DNA of 64,000 bases from positions 1 to 64,000 of the IMG/VR virus record IMGVR_UViG_3300008117_003079. The stretch is one strand, 5' to 3'. Positions 44,295 to 54,000 of this stretch are shown here, piece after piece (within the stretch, counting starts at the first letter, position 1; each line of letters starts with the position of its first letter). Made by a program: the position numbers and the translations under genes. The notes under the pieces are model-generated. The model saw only the letters and a program-made list of their open reading frames with translations. It did not search any database and was not told the DNA's origin. Origin of the DNA: a virus.

Positions 44295-45613
44295 AGCAAT
44301 TTATTTATATTATTCATTATATTACAATAATGTGTTATTAATTTTTGTTTGTTTTCTCGTAATATTACTGTATTTTTTATAAAAACATTTTTAATGTTAT
44401 CTACATTTTTATCTTTTAAAAAATTCACTATCATATCGATTTGTTCTAATTCATTTTTATTTTCAATTCCATTTAATCCAAAATCTTCTAAAAATAAATT
44501 TATACCTATTCTATTATATTCTTCATATACTTTATTTGAACCAAATATTAATGCAAACTTTTCAGATAATACTGGTTTTATTGATTTTTCTGTAAAGAAT
44601 CCATATTTTAAATTAAAAATACAATGAGTTTCTCCAACCACTTCAAAATATGATAAATCGTATTCTTTTTCTCTAAAATAATAAAGTAAATGGTCAAATT
44701 CAAATGGAGCATTTAATGGTGTAACATTTATTTCATTTCGTAAAGATTTGAGTTTATCAAAATTTTTAGTTGTAAAGTATTTTATATGATTATCGGTATG
44801 TGTTTTAGTATGGTCTGTGTATATATGCCCTTCACTAACCATTTGTGAGTATTCTAATAAAAATTTTTCATTTATACAATTCAAACCTGTTTTTAATATA
44901 TCAAATTCTTTTGCTTTTAACAAAAATTGAACTCTGTGAAATCTCGGTTTCAATGCCTGACTAGAATATACATATGGTTTTTCAGCATTATGTGTTATAT
45001 TGAGATTTTTAAACACATCAGAAAAATTGTTATTATACGGTAATTTACCATTAGTATGATGTGGAAATAAAAAATGTGTAAATTGTCCCTCCGCCATTAA
45101 ATGAAACATACAATAGAATGAATCATAGTGAAAGTTTTTACCTTCATTAAATAATTCATAGTCTGTTATTTTAATATAATTAAATTTAAAATCATATCTA
45201 AAATATTTTTCATCTATTTCATATTCGTTTGCTTCTAAAAATGCAAAATTGAATAAAACTTTTGTGTTTCTTTCAACATATAATTTTTCCAATTTATCAA
45301 ATTCAATTGGATTTTTTTTCATCAATGGTAAATAGAATTCACTCCATATTTTTCTATCAACCACAATTATTAAATTATCAATTGGGTTTGAATACAATAA
45401 ATCAAAAGTAGTTATACCATCAAATGATTTTAAATGATTTAATATATTATATGGGTTTTGTATATAATGATGTATTTCAATTTCTTCACCACCATTATTT
45501 ATAACAATTTTATGATGCTTTTCTATTTCTATTACATTTACAGAAATTAAATTTGCTTCTGGAAACAAATTTTGTAACTCATTATATGTTGCTAATATAT
45601 TTAGTGACCTCAT
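44291..45613 (-). CDS. Hypothetical protein, weakly glycosyltransferase-like
   Basis: 440 residues. A C-terminal region, CIFNLKYGFFTEKSIKPVLSEK ... ALIFGSNKVYEEYNRIGINLF, weakly echoes the SEKI/FKP block of the group A putative transferases. The N-terminal ~200 residues (IKITDYELFNEGKNFHYDS; HLMAEGQFTHFLF) are unfamiliar. Start ATG 45613 overlaps the upstream GT gene by 32 bases; no later in-frame ATG near the start gives a better fit. It may be a diverged transferase of the same paralogue family. Confidence 0.45.
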   Translation of the reverse strand: MRSLNILATYNELQNLFPEANLISVNVIEIEKHHKIVINNGGEEIEIHHYIQNPYNILNHLKSFDGITTFDLLYSNPIDNLIIVVDRKIWSEFYLPLMKKNPIEFDKLEKLYVERNTKVLFNFAFLEANEYEIDEKYFRYDFKFNYIKITDYELFNEGKNFHYDSFYCMFHLMAEGQFTHFLFPHHTNGKLPYNNNFSDVFKNLNITHNAEKPYVYSSQALKPRFHRVQFLLKAKEFDILKTGLNCINEKFLLEYSQMVSEGHIYTDHTKTHTDNHIKYFTTKNFDKLKSLRNEINVTPLNAPFEFDHLLYYFREKEYDLSYFEVVGETHCIFNLKYGFFTEKSIKPVLSEKFALIFGSNKVYEEYNRIGINLFLEDFGLNGIENKNELEQIDMIVNFLKDKNVDNIKNVFIKNTVILRENKQKLITHYCNIMNNINKLL

Positions 45614-46565
45614 TTATCCAATTTTGTTTGTTTGTATAAAAATATAATCTTGTTGATAGTTTATGAAATTCAGAACTAACTATATCCATATCATCTTCTA
45701 AAATTTGTAAATACATTTGATGAAATTCTCCTTTACTATTTGCCCTATATTTGTAATCGATGTGTGGCATCCAATCGGTATGTATAATTGGAATTTTACC
45801 ATTATCAACTGCGTCAAAAATTGCATATCCAAATGGTTCTTTTGTATAACATCCGTGAAATATTTGAAAATTACTTTCAAAAAACTTTTGATGGAATCGA
45901 TAATCGAATTCTATAAACCTATGGTAATCTGAATTGATTTTAGAACCTTCTAACATTCGTTTGTAATCATATTTGTTTGAAAATATAATTGATGGAATGT
46001 AATCTAAATAATGTGCGTTTTTTCTGGTTTCACATCTAGCAGCATATCCAATTTTGTTAGATATAACGCCTGTAAATGGTTTTTTATTTTTCCATTCGTA
46101 ATAATTTGTGATTGTAATGGTATTTGGATACATTTTATGCATAGTATCGTTTTCATATCCAATCCAAACTATATTATCGGAATTATCTAGTATTTCTTTT
46201 TGCCATTTCCAATCCACTTTAGTCATTAGATTTTCATACTCATCGTTCAATCCTAACATATCAGGAATAAAAGCATGCACAAAAGTAGTATGAATTTTGT
46301 GTAAATAATCTTTCAGTAAATCGTATGGTTTGTAGGGGTGATGTAAGATTACAATTTTATCACATTGTTGAAAAATTTTACGAACTTCATTATCGTTTTC
46401 GTAAGTATAAACCGCACCTTCTTCTCTAATCAAAGGTCTGCCAACTACAACTATTTTGTAATCTTCTTTTACTAATGGCAATATATTTTCTACAAAGTTA
46501 TTGCACCAAATATCTGAACCACCAATAATGTTTTTACCATAACCTGTTGTGATAAATACTATCAT
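45582..46565 (-). CDS. GT4-like glycosyltransferase
   Basis: 327 residues. The start MIVFITTGYGKNIIGGSDIWCNNF is the G-rich N-terminal domain of GT-B enzymes; KIVILHHPYKPYDLL and VIGY-like strands follow; IGYAARCETRKNAHYLDYI fits the inter-domain region, and FHGCYTKEPFGYAIFDAVDNGKIPII is the E-x7-E-type donor block of GT4. Its likely job is transfer from a nucleotide sugar. It has a 35-base gap to the upstream small gene, with no promoter-like motif within that gap. Confidence 0.75.
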   Translation of the reverse strand: MIVFITTGYGKNIIGGSDIWCNNFVENILPLVKEDYKIVVVGRPLIREEGAVYTYENDNEVRKIFQQCDKIVILHHPYKPYDLLKDYLHKIHTTFVHAFIPDMLGLNDEYENLMTKVDWKWQKEILDNSDNIVWIGYENDTMHKMYPNTITITNYYEWKNKKPFTGVISNKIGYAARCETRKNAHYLDYIPSIIFSNKYDYKRMLEGSKINSDYHRFIEFDYRFHQKFFESNFQIFHGCYTKEPFGYAIFDAVDNGKIPIIHTDWMPHIDYKYRANSKGEFHQMYLQILEDDMDIVSSEFHKLSTRLYFYTNKQNWINEVTKYISNI

Positions 46566-46600
46566 ATATAACCACTAATCAATAACTTTTTAATTTCAGA

Positions 46601-46777
46601 TTATTCTGCAGATTCTACGGGAATTAAAATGTATTTGTGAGTATCACCACATTCGTTTGGTTCATCAAAAATTTCTTGATGTTCGGCAATCCATTCCATT
46701 GCTTGCTCATTAGTTAATGATTCACAACCTTCAATGGGTGTATCTGTTCCTGATAATACTATTTTCCAAAGTTCCAT
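46601..46777 (-). CDS. Small acidic protein, 58 residues
   Basis: 58 residues from ATG 46777. The sequence MELWKIVLSGTDTPIEGCES ... AMEWIAEHQEIFDEPNECG ... YILIPVESAE forms a compact alpha/beta-like pattern with two Cys. It has a TATATTTATA motif 19 bases upstream, and is the first gene after a gap, so it may head the transcript of the glycan island. It resembles small phage proteins of unknown function. Codon use and motif placement support coding. Confidence 0.6.
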   Translation of the reverse strand: MELWKIVLSGTDTPIEGCESLTNEQAMEWIAEHQEIFDEPNECGDTHKYILIPVESAE

Positions 46778-46796
46778 AATTGTTAGTTTTATTTAG

Positions 46797-46806
46797 TATA
46801 AATATA
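46797..46806 (-). promoter_or_regulatory. TATATTTATA motif heading the glycan island
   Basis: It reads TATATTTATA on the minus strand, 19 bases upstream of ATG 46777. It is the last exact copy before a stretch of about 25 kb with none, so it could drive a very long operon covering most of the island. Confidence 0.5.
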
Positions 46807-46829
46807 ATATTTTTTTGATAAAAGTGATA

Positions 46830-47930
46830 TTAGTTCAACAGTTTCTTAAAAGTGGTTTCCATTTCCGAATAATCATTTAGGTATTCTATCAACTTATATC
46901 TATTTTCTATAGATTTTTCTAAAGAATGATTATATCTTTCTTCTATTTCATCATCTGATGTATTATATAACCATTCTGAAAACAGATTTATACTTCTTTC
47001 CACATCTTGGGCATTTGTTATATTTTGTACAAAATCAAAATTTAATAAATAAAATCCCATATTTTTAAGTTCATTTAATGTTTCACTACATGCTACTAAA
47101 ATTATCGGTTTTCCAAAAAATAAACCCTTATATATTTTTTCTGTAATAAATCTTTCTGGATTATTTCTATAATCCAATGTCTCAAATATTAAATTATAAT
47201 TACAATATACATAATCATTTATTGCTTCGAAATGTTTGTACTTTGGATATAACAAATCATACGCATCGTTTGCAGAATCTTTTGGATTTAACATTTTTTC
47301 AATTAAAGGATTATTATTAAGAATATCCATTCTCCAGCTACCAGTACGATGTGCTCTTATATATGAAAATAACTTTGATTTAGATTTATCATATTTAGGT
47401 AATGATATATTATTTACCAATTCTTCTAAATAATAATATCCAATATAGTATCTGAAATATCTAAATGGAAATAACAAATCAAAATAAAAATTAGATTCCG
47501 TTTCCAGTATTGGTCTTTTTGACCCCGAAAGGATTAAATCATAATTAATTTCCTGTACTCTTTTTACAAATGCAATATCAAATACTTCACCATAATGCCA
47601 TATAAATACTTTTTTTATGTTTATATGATTGGTGTTTAACTCAAATAGTTTATCCTCTAATAATTTATTTTCTAATTCTCCTGCAAATACTATACATCTA
47701 TTAAATTTTTTAAAAAATTCAATTGGTTCTTTTATAAAATTACTTAAATTGTTGTAAAAATATATTTTACTGTTTAGTTCTTTATGATAGTATATTTGCT
47801 TTTCAGAATTATCAAATTTTGTTGCATCAAATTCAGATAAATAATCTACATTTTCTTTACCGAACATACCAAGCATTATTGGTAATTGGTTTGAATAAGT
47901 TATAAAAACCATTAGATTTTCCTCTATCAT
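46830..47930 (-). CDS. GT10/GT-B-like glycosyltransferase (group A relative)
   Basis: 366 residues. The region FSYIRAHRTGSWRMDIL resembles the N-side of the fucosyltransferase donor motif (SxxRxxRxxxLxxL-like); NLIFETLDYRNNPERFITEKIYKGLFFGKPIILVAC matches the block FxxEN...ITEKxxxAL...P of GT10 and related enzymes. Thus an alpha-1,3-fucosyltransferase-like enzyme is the nearest description. It overlaps the adhesin-like gene upstream by 4 bases and ends the tail-fibre/glycan boundary. Confidence 0.65.
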   Translation of the reverse strand: MIEENLMVFITYSNQLPIMLGMFGKENVDYLSEFDATKFDNSEKQIYYHKELNSKIYFYNNLSNFIKEPIEFFKKFNRCIVFAGELENKLLEDKLFELNTNHINIKKVFIWHYGEVFDIAFVKRVQEINYDLILSGSKRPILETESNFYFDLLFPFRYFRYYIGYYYLEELVNNISLPKYDKSKSKLFSYIRAHRTGSWRMDILNNNPLIEKMLNPKDSANDAYDLLYPKYKHFEAINDYVYCNYNLIFETLDYRNNPERFITEKIYKGLFFGKPIILVACSETLNELKNMGFYLLNFDFVQNITNAQDVERSINLFSEWLYNTSDDEIEERYNHSLEKSIENRYKLIEYLNDYSEMETTFKKLLN

Positions 47931-48655
47931 ATTCCTCCTCCTCCTGAATCTGCTTCAATAAAATGGACAAATATTGCTTGTACATTATTAATATCGTTCC
48001 AAGGTATAGTTATTGTCAAATCGGAAACAGTTCCACCATCAGAAAAATAAGTATTAAAACTATTAACTGGAGTCCCATCTGGTCCGTTTCCATTGATACT
48101 ACAATTTTCTATTGTTGGAGATACACCACATTGGTCGGATATTCCTCTATATCTTCCACTCGATTTACTATTAACTACAATTTCAAAACCACTTGAATAA
48201 TTATTTGAGTAATCCCAATAGATATCAAATCTACCACACCCACCCAAGCTATTATCATTACCAAGAACTCCTGCCAACGAACGAGGATTAAATGAACCAC
48301 AATTGGAAACATAAATTGATGTGTAATTGTTATGAATTTTACTTCTTGGGATTTTTATTTCACCATAAGTATAGGCAAGACTATCTACCATAAAAGCTTG
48401 AATTCCACCTGCTAATCCAATGTTGGTTTCAAAATCAAAAAATAAAGAATTACCAAATCCACTTACATCTTGTGTTTGGTCATTAGCAGAAAATTGTGTC
48501 AAATCAGGAATATATTGATTTTCTGCTATATTAGGCCAACGAATTTCAATTGGAAAAAATGCGTACGGAGTTGATGAGGTAGGTAAAACAGCACCTTGTC
48601 CTGATAAGTGATGTTTTAATTGTATTCTCGATGTTGGTATTGTTATAGCTGACAT
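47927..48655 (-). CDS. Tail-fibre companion / adhesin-like protein
   Basis: 242 residues, directly downstream of the tail fibre gene (1-base gap), as adhesin genes are in many T-even relatives. It is Ser/Gly/Asn-rich with many aromatic beta-like strands (GIQAFMVDSLAYTYGEIKIP; GGCGRFDIYWDYSNNYSSGFE) and ends in a glycine-rich DSGGGGI tail. Three or four Cys are present, unusual for this phage. A receptor-binding or fibre-tip role is inferred from position; it also could be a substrate for the adjacent glycan enzymes. No named family was recognised. Confidence 0.5.
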   Translation of the reverse strand: MSAITIPTSRIQLKHHLSGQGAVLPTSSTPYAFFPIEIRWPNIAENQYIPDLTQFSANDQTQDVSGFGNSLFFDFETNIGLAGGIQAFMVDSLAYTYGEIKIPRSKIHNNYTSIYVSNCGSFNPRSLAGVLGNDNSLGGCGRFDIYWDYSNNYSSGFEIVVNSKSSGRYRGISDQCGVSPTIENCSINGNGPDGTPVNSFNTYFSDGGTVSDLTITIPWNDINNVQAIFVHFIEADSGGGGI

Positions 48656-48656
48656 A

Positions 48657-51600
48657 TTACCTATTTAATAACTTTTTAATTGATATTATTTCATTTTTTA
48701 ATTCAACAATTTCACTATTTTGTTCTTTTATTCCCTCAATCAATAAAGCAATTATCTTTTCATAATCAACTCCTAAATACCCATCTCCTTTTTCTCTTAC
48801 AACTTCTGGTAAAACTTCTTGAATTTCTTGTGCTAAAACCCCAACCTCTTGAATATTTTTTGGTTTGTTAGAAATACCGTTCCAATTAAAAGTATATCCT
48901 CCAATTTTTTTAATCTTATCCATTGGGTTTGAAATGGGAATAATATTTTCTTTTAATCTTTTATCAGAACTAGATAGTGCGTACATATCACCAGTTGCTC
49001 TAATATCACCATTAATAGTTAATACCCCACTTGATATTGAGATTTCACCAACTGATAAATTTGTTATTGCACCATTTGTTGCACTTAATGTTGAGAATGT
49101 ACTCAAACCTGTAAAGTTTGATGACCCTTTTACTGTCAGAAAATTGGTAGAAGATAAACTGGTATCAACTTTGAATTGGTTTGACCCATACAAAGATTGT
49201 AAACCTGCTTGGCAAATTTCAACACTTCTTGGAGCACTACCTACCACTGCGTTAACACCACTAAAGTTTGGTGTTTTTAATGTTATACTTTCACCACTAA
49301 CTAAATAATTTACACCAATTTGATGTTTTATTCTAACATCATATGTTCCGCCTGAAGGGATTATTATGGATGCTCCACCAGTAGAAGTTATACTTCTTTC
49401 ATAATTTGGATTATTATAAAAAACATATCCAGATGCAATTAACGCTTCCCCTACACCTACAACTTCCAAACTTATCCAATGATAGGTCTGAACGTAAGTA
49501 GCAGTAGATATTTGCATTAAGTACGAAGTACCAAGAGAGTTTGAAATCATTGCCGATATTTCCGCATCTGTCATAGAAACCTCTGTTCCAGCTGCAACAA
49601 CACCCGTTGATACGGTATTTGAATTAAAAGTAGTACTCGCTTCAGCTTGTAAGTTTTGTCCAAATACAGGACCGTTTCTTGTTGTTGAACTTGTGCCACT
49701 AAAATCGGATAAAGCGGATGTAGAACTTGCTATTCTAAATGAAGTATCATCCGTCATAATTACTGCGTTTCTAGACCCATCTTTTATGAAGAATCCTAAA
49801 TCGGATGAATTTATTTCAATTGTACCAGTACTAGTTTTACTTATCTTATCATTAGAAATTGACCAACCTCCAATTGTAGCACCTAATGCGGATAATTCAC
49901 TTACTGTTATTTTATTAGCGGTTACCGCGCCAGCTGCTATTGTGGTTGCGGTTACTGCGTCAGCTGCAATTTTACCTGCAATAATTGCACCAGCTGCTAT
50001 TGTGGTTGCAGTTACTGCGTCAGCTGCAATTTTACCTGCAACTATTGCATTTGCAACTATTTTACCAGAAGTAACTGCATCTGCTGCTATTTTACCTTCC
50101 GTTACTGCATTAGCCGCTAATTCTGCATTTGTTACGGTACTTAAAGTTGCCAATCCACCTAATCCAGTAACTTGTCCAGTTGATACGGTGTTTTGAGTTG
50201 CTAATGTTCCAAGACCAGTAACTTGACCAGTTGTAACACTATTTGCAGTTGCTAATGTTCCCAATCCAGTTACTACAGTATTTGGAACTGTACTACCAAC
50301 ACTTAAATTACCAACTATGTTTAGATTTGTTCCATCCCAAGTTAAAGAATTTGTTGCAGATTTTAAAGAAAGTTTGGAAACTCCACTATCTTGACCTAAA
50401 AATATACCAGTATTATTAAACCCTTGAGAGGATTGTCCAATCGAAATATAAGGATTTGTAGAACCACCCGCTATAGTTATATTTGCCGAACTTAATGTGG
50501 TTGAAGTCGTACCAATGTTTATTGTATTTTGAACAAATGAATCTTCAAATATACCTATTTTAGCTGCAACAAAGAAATCTTGTGCACCCAATGATATCCA
50601 ACCCGTTTGTGATGATTGATGTGGTGCACCATCCGCGACGTTTCCTGTAGCTGAAAGATGTTGTCTAGTGGTTGCGTAGTAAGTATTATACGGTGGTGAG
50701 CCAGTTGAACTCCATAGAACAGTATCTCTTCTACCTGTCCCAGTTGTTAACCCATCTGAAAATTGGTATGTTCTACCACTTGTCCAAACTCCAGTATGAA
50801 CTACACCAGGTCCAGTTTGGCCATTGGCACCATTTGCACCATTTGCTCCCGTTGCTCCCGTTGCTCCCGTTGCTCCGGTATTACCGATTCCACTTACTCC
50901 AACTTCAAAATCAATAGTTCTGCCAGTAAATGCAGTACCTTCAGAGTTTCTGTAAGAAATAGTTATTACACCACTTGTACCACTAATACTAGTTGGAGTG
51001 TTTGGGGTGATTGTACCATTGCCATTATTTGTAGCGTTTGTGACACCAGTTATATTAAAAGTATTTGCTCCACTTGTATTGTATGTATAATTTGACCCAC
51101 CTTCGTTTACTACAACGGTTACATTACTAGGTGTCCCTATACCAACTAACGAACCACTAACTACGGTTTGTGATTGTGGATTTGCAGAAATGTTTACAAC
51201 GGGTGCAGAACTTCTTACTCTAGAAATCGTAGCAGTTACATTCTTTGTACCTGAAACACCTTCACTATCGGTGAAATTGACAGGAATTGTTACTGTTCCA
51301 CTATCGGATGTCATCGAAGATGCATTACTTGAAAACACTATTGTATTAGAAGAAACACTACCCGCTAATCCATTTGTATAAGTAGGTGTTCCTAATGATG
51401 TAAATCTACTTATACCACCTTCTAATGCAGTTACAGTTAGGGTTTGTGGTGTAGCTGAACCACTACCACGAGAATTTGATTGGATTGATTGTGCAGTTGG
51501 TGAAACTGAAACTTCCACATTTGGTACTCCTCTCTTACTTTTTGAATAGGTTACCACCTTTGTTACATCAGTTGTATCTCCTGCTCCATCTTTATATCTT

Positions 51601-53897
51601 ACTAATAACGTTAAAGAACCACTATCGGCAGTTAAAGTAGTAATACCATAAGTTGCATCATCAGGTGTTGAATCGTTTGCAATACAATTCACAGCAGTTG
51701 CAGAAATTACATCAAATCTATTATTTGTTGATAATCCTTCCTCTCTTGTAATATCTTCTCCACCAACTTTAACACTTACCGAACCACTTGTTGCTGCAAA
51801 TGAAGCACTTGCTACAAATCCAGTTGATAATGCTGGTAATGTTGCGTTCTCATTTGTAAGATTTACCGATAATCCATCTAATATTTTTACAGGAGTTACT
51901 TTTATAGCATCTGAAAATTGATTACCAAATTGGTCTGAACCCGAAATGAAGTATGTAGTTTCGCCTGTTAAAAATGGATAAGATGCACCCGATAATGTGT
52001 AGGTATCTACTCCGTTTGTCGCATTTGTATCTACAAATGTTAACGGTGGTTTACCACTACCCGAATTTACGGTCAATGGAGTTGTTGCCGATGCTAAATT
52101 CTTACGTTTAGCTTCGATTGTTATTATTTGACCTACTGGGTTTAAAGATAAATCAGTTGCTTTATAAATGAATTGGTTTGTATTAGATGTTACAAATAAT
52201 CCAGGTGCATTTTCACCATCTTCAAATCTGTATACAGTTTCAAATTGTTCCAATCCCTCACAAGATGCAGTATATACAATTGAACCAACTAATACTGATG
52301 ATATACTACCACTAAAATTTGCAATAGTTAGTGTTGCACCCGCATCACTTACATTTGTTAATGTTCCAGGATAAGTTCCTCCGTATGATGATGGGTCTAT
52401 GTAATTTCCTAAAGTGTCAAACGCAGACCTACCGTATGTAACAGAACCTGTTAAATTTGATTTTGAAACCTTAAATCCCAATTGTTGAAAAGCAGGATTA
52501 CCAAATGAACCACTAGAAAATCTAAATGCAGTTCTATCCGAATCAAATGTTAATAATTTAGTGGTTATTCCTGCAGTTCCACCTGTAAAATTTGCACTTT
52601 GTGTTACCGATACTGGAACAAAATTATTGTTCACATCGTAAAATTCAAATTTAAAATTATATGTTTCATTACCAATAACTGTAGGCATTGTTGTAATAAA
52701 CGAAATCTCATCTGGTGAAAATGCGGTATCTTCGGAAAGTCTTAAACTTATATTTCCAACATGCCATTCTCCTTGTGATTGAGAAAAATATAAAGAACCA
52801 CTTTCAAAATCAGAATCTACTTTAAAAGGAACTACTGTATCTAATAAATTTTTTGTAGGAGTTATTCCATTTAATGTAGTAATTAAAACATCACCCCCAT
52901 CGGACCCACTTATGTATATTCCTAAATTACTTGCAGTAGATGATGAATAGAACGCATCCAAATTTAACTCGTAAGTATTTGATGCTTTTATATTCAATGA
53001 TTGTGAATAAGTTAATAATCCACTTCCATTCAATTTCAATCCACCCTCAACTCTACTAGATGTTAATTCAGTGGTTAATGAACCAGTGTTCCAAAATAAA
53101 GGCAATACTTCGGATGTAAATGTACCAGTGTTACCTATAACACTTCCACTTAATTGTGTAGTTGTTAATAATTCTTTTGATTCTACTAATATATCTTGTA
53201 TTAAATTAAAATCAGAAATATCTCCTTCAGAAGTTCTAAATACTTTTACTCTTTTTACATCACCCGCGAATGTTTCTAAATTTGAAAGTTTTATATCAGC
53301 AAATGATTGATTTACTCCAGAATCAACTTTTGAACCACTTTCTATTCTGTATATTGGGGATAGTATTTCGTTAATAGTGGCAGTTGGTCTTTTATAAAAA
53401 CGAATTTTGGTAGTATTTGCTAATGTAGGATTAACATTAACAGTTCTTTGCCACTTTACATTGTAAGTACCCTGCCAATCAATTGGTATAGGTGTTAATA
53501 ACCCGTTGCCATCATAGTATGAACTTAATTCACCTAGTATTGTAATTGTACATGGACCATACGCGGTTGTATCTGGATAAACATATACTGCTACAACTTT
53601 TGATACTCCTTCGTAGTATTCTGTAACAAATGTTTCACCATCTATGGAAGAGGATACTATACCTTCTCCAGGTTCGTGATATATAGTATTTCCCGCAGCA
53701 TCTTTAATTTCAATTTTAACTAAAGTATCGGCTACCAATTCTTTTGAACCTGCTATTAAAAATGCGTTTTTACCACCAGTAAATGCATCAGGTATTTCTG
53801 TTACATTGAAGTAAGTACTGTTTGGAGCACTATCTACTACGAATGTATTATACTTGTCTAAATTTTCAGCAAAAAGCGTTTTCTTTATTACGGCCAT
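48657..53897 (-). CDS. Long tail fibre with Ig-like and collagen-like repeats and S74 chaperone
   Basis: 1746 residues. The N-terminal ~1000 residues are Ser/Thr/Gly-rich beta repeats, probably bacterial-Ig-like. About 1005-1028 is collagen-like (GATGATGAT..GANGANGANGQTG). About 1259-1329 has repeats such as KIAADAVTATTIAAGA, a beta-helical fibre shaft. Residues ~1636-1746 form a peptidase S74-type intramolecular chaperone (SSDKRLKENIIPI ... GVLAQEIQEVLPEVV ... GVDYEKIIALLI), which trimerises the fibre and then cleaves itself. It is the probable host-recognition fibre. The start has a TATATTTATA-like motif upstream. Confidence 0.9.
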   Translation of the reverse strand: MAVIKKTLFAENLDKYNTFVVDSAPNSTYFNVTEIPDAFTGGKNAFLIAGSKELVADTLVKIEIKDAAGNTIYHEPGEGIVSSSIDGETFVTEYYEGVSKVVAVYVYPDTTAYGPCTITILGELSSYYDGNGLLTPIPIDWQGTYNVKWQRTVNVNPTLANTTKIRFYKRPTATINEILSPIYRIESGSKVDSGVNQSFADIKLSNLETFAGDVKRVKVFRTSEGDISDFNLIQDILVESKELLTTTQLSGSVIGNTGTFTSEVLPLFWNTGSLTTELTSSRVEGGLKLNGSGLLTYSQSLNIKASNTYELNLDAFYSSSTASNLGIYISGSDGGDVLITTLNGITPTKNLLDTVVPFKVDSDFESGSLYFSQSQGEWHVGNISLRLSEDTAFSPDEISFITTMPTVIGNETYNFKFEFYDVNNNFVPVSVTQSANFTGGTAGITTKLLTFDSDRTAFRFSSGSFGNPAFQQLGFKVSKSNLTGSVTYGRSAFDTLGNYIDPSSYGGTYPGTLTNVSDAGATLTIANFSGSISSVLVGSIVYTASCEGLEQFETVYRFEDGENAPGLFVTSNTNQFIYKATDLSLNPVGQIITIEAKRKNLASATTPLTVNSGSGKPPLTFVDTNATNGVDTYTLSGASYPFLTGETTYFISGSDQFGNQFSDAIKVTPVKILDGLSVNLTNENATLPALSTGFVASASFAATSGSVSVKVGGEDITREEGLSTNNRFDVISATAVNCIANDSTPDDATYGITTLTADSGSLTLLVRYKDGAGDTTDVTKVVTYSKSKRGVPNVEVSVSPTAQSIQSNSRGSGSATPQTLTVTALEGGISRFTSLGTPTYTNGLAGSVSSNTIVFSSNASSMTSDSGTVTIPVNFTDSEGVSGTKNVTATISRVRSSAPVVNISANPQSQTVVSGSLVGIGTPSNVTVVVNEGGSNYTYNTSGANTFNITGVTNATNNGNGTITPNTPTSISGTSGVITISYRNSEGTAFTGRTIDFEVGVSGIGNTGATGATGATGANGANGANGQTGPGVVHTGVWTSGRTYQFSDGLTTGTGRRDTVLWSSTGSPPYNTYYATTRQHLSATGNVADGAPHQSSQTGWISLGAQDFFVAAKIGIFEDSFVQNTINIGTTSTTLSSANITIAGGSTNPYISIGQSSQGFNNTGIFLGQDSGVSKLSLKSATNSLTWDGTNLNIVGNLSVGSTVPNTVVTGLGTLATANSVTTGQVTGLGTLATQNTVSTGQVTGLGGLATLSTVTNAELAANAVTEGKIAADAVTSGKIVANAIVAGKIAADAVTATTIAAGAIIAGKIAADAVTATTIAAGAVTANKITVSELSALGATIGGWSISNDKISKTSTGTIEINSSDLGFFIKDGSRNAVIMTDDTSFRIASSTSALSDFSGTSSTTRNGPVFGQNLQAEASTTFNSNTVSTGVVAAGTEVSMTDAEISAMISNSLGTSYLMQISTATYVQTYHWISLEVVGVGEALIASGYVFYNNPNYERSITSTGGASIIIPSGGTYDVRIKHQIGVNYLVSGESITLKTPNFSGVNAVVGSAPRSVEICQAGLQSLYGSNQFKVDTSLSSTNFLTVKGSSNFTGLSTFSTLSATNGAITNLSVGEISISSGVLTINGDIRATGDMYALSSSDKRLKENIIPISNPMDKIKKIGGYTFNWNGISNKPKNIQEVGVLAQEIQEVLPEVVREKGDGYLGVDYEKIIALLIEGIKEQNSEIVELKNEIISIKKLLNR
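49921..50100. repeat. 60-base tandem repeat in the fibre gene
   Basis: The 50 bases at 49931-49980 recur at 49991-50040 with a single mismatch and a 60-base period; a third, degraded unit continues to about 50100. The repeat encodes KIAADAVTATTIAAGA-type units of the fibre shaft, so it is likely maintained by duplication and recombination. Confidence 0.9.
50840..50880. repeat. 9-base repeats encoding collagen-like triplets
   Basis: GTTGCTCCC-type 9-base units occur about four times in tandem, encoding Gly-Ala-Thr collagen-like triplets in the fibre protein. Confidence 0.85.
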
Positions 53898-53913
53898 TAT
53901 ATAATATCTTTAC

Positions 53914-53922
53914 TATAAATAT
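53914..53922 (-). promoter_or_regulatory. ATATTTATA motif before the tail fibre gene
   Basis: The minus strand reads ATATTTATA, 16 bases upstream of ATG 53897 (9 of the 10 motif bases). Confidence 0.5.
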
Positions 53923-53942
53923 CCTTAAAAAATAAATCTAAC

Positions 53943-53951
53943 ATATTTATA
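53943..53951 (+). promoter_or_regulatory. Plus-oriented ATATTTATA motif
   Basis: The only copy that reads ATATTTATA on the plus strand. It lies 49 bases upstream of the only plus-strand gene (54001), back-to-back with the fibre motif. Its reversed orientation supports directionality of the motif. Confidence 0.5.
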
Positions 53952-54000
53952 TAAAGAAAACTAATAAATACTTTAATAAACTAAAGATAACTAAAGAGTT

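Noticed and set aside
50672-51095. Plus-strand ORFs opposite the tail fibre
   Set aside because: They are antisense shadows of the collagen-like repeats with skewed composition.
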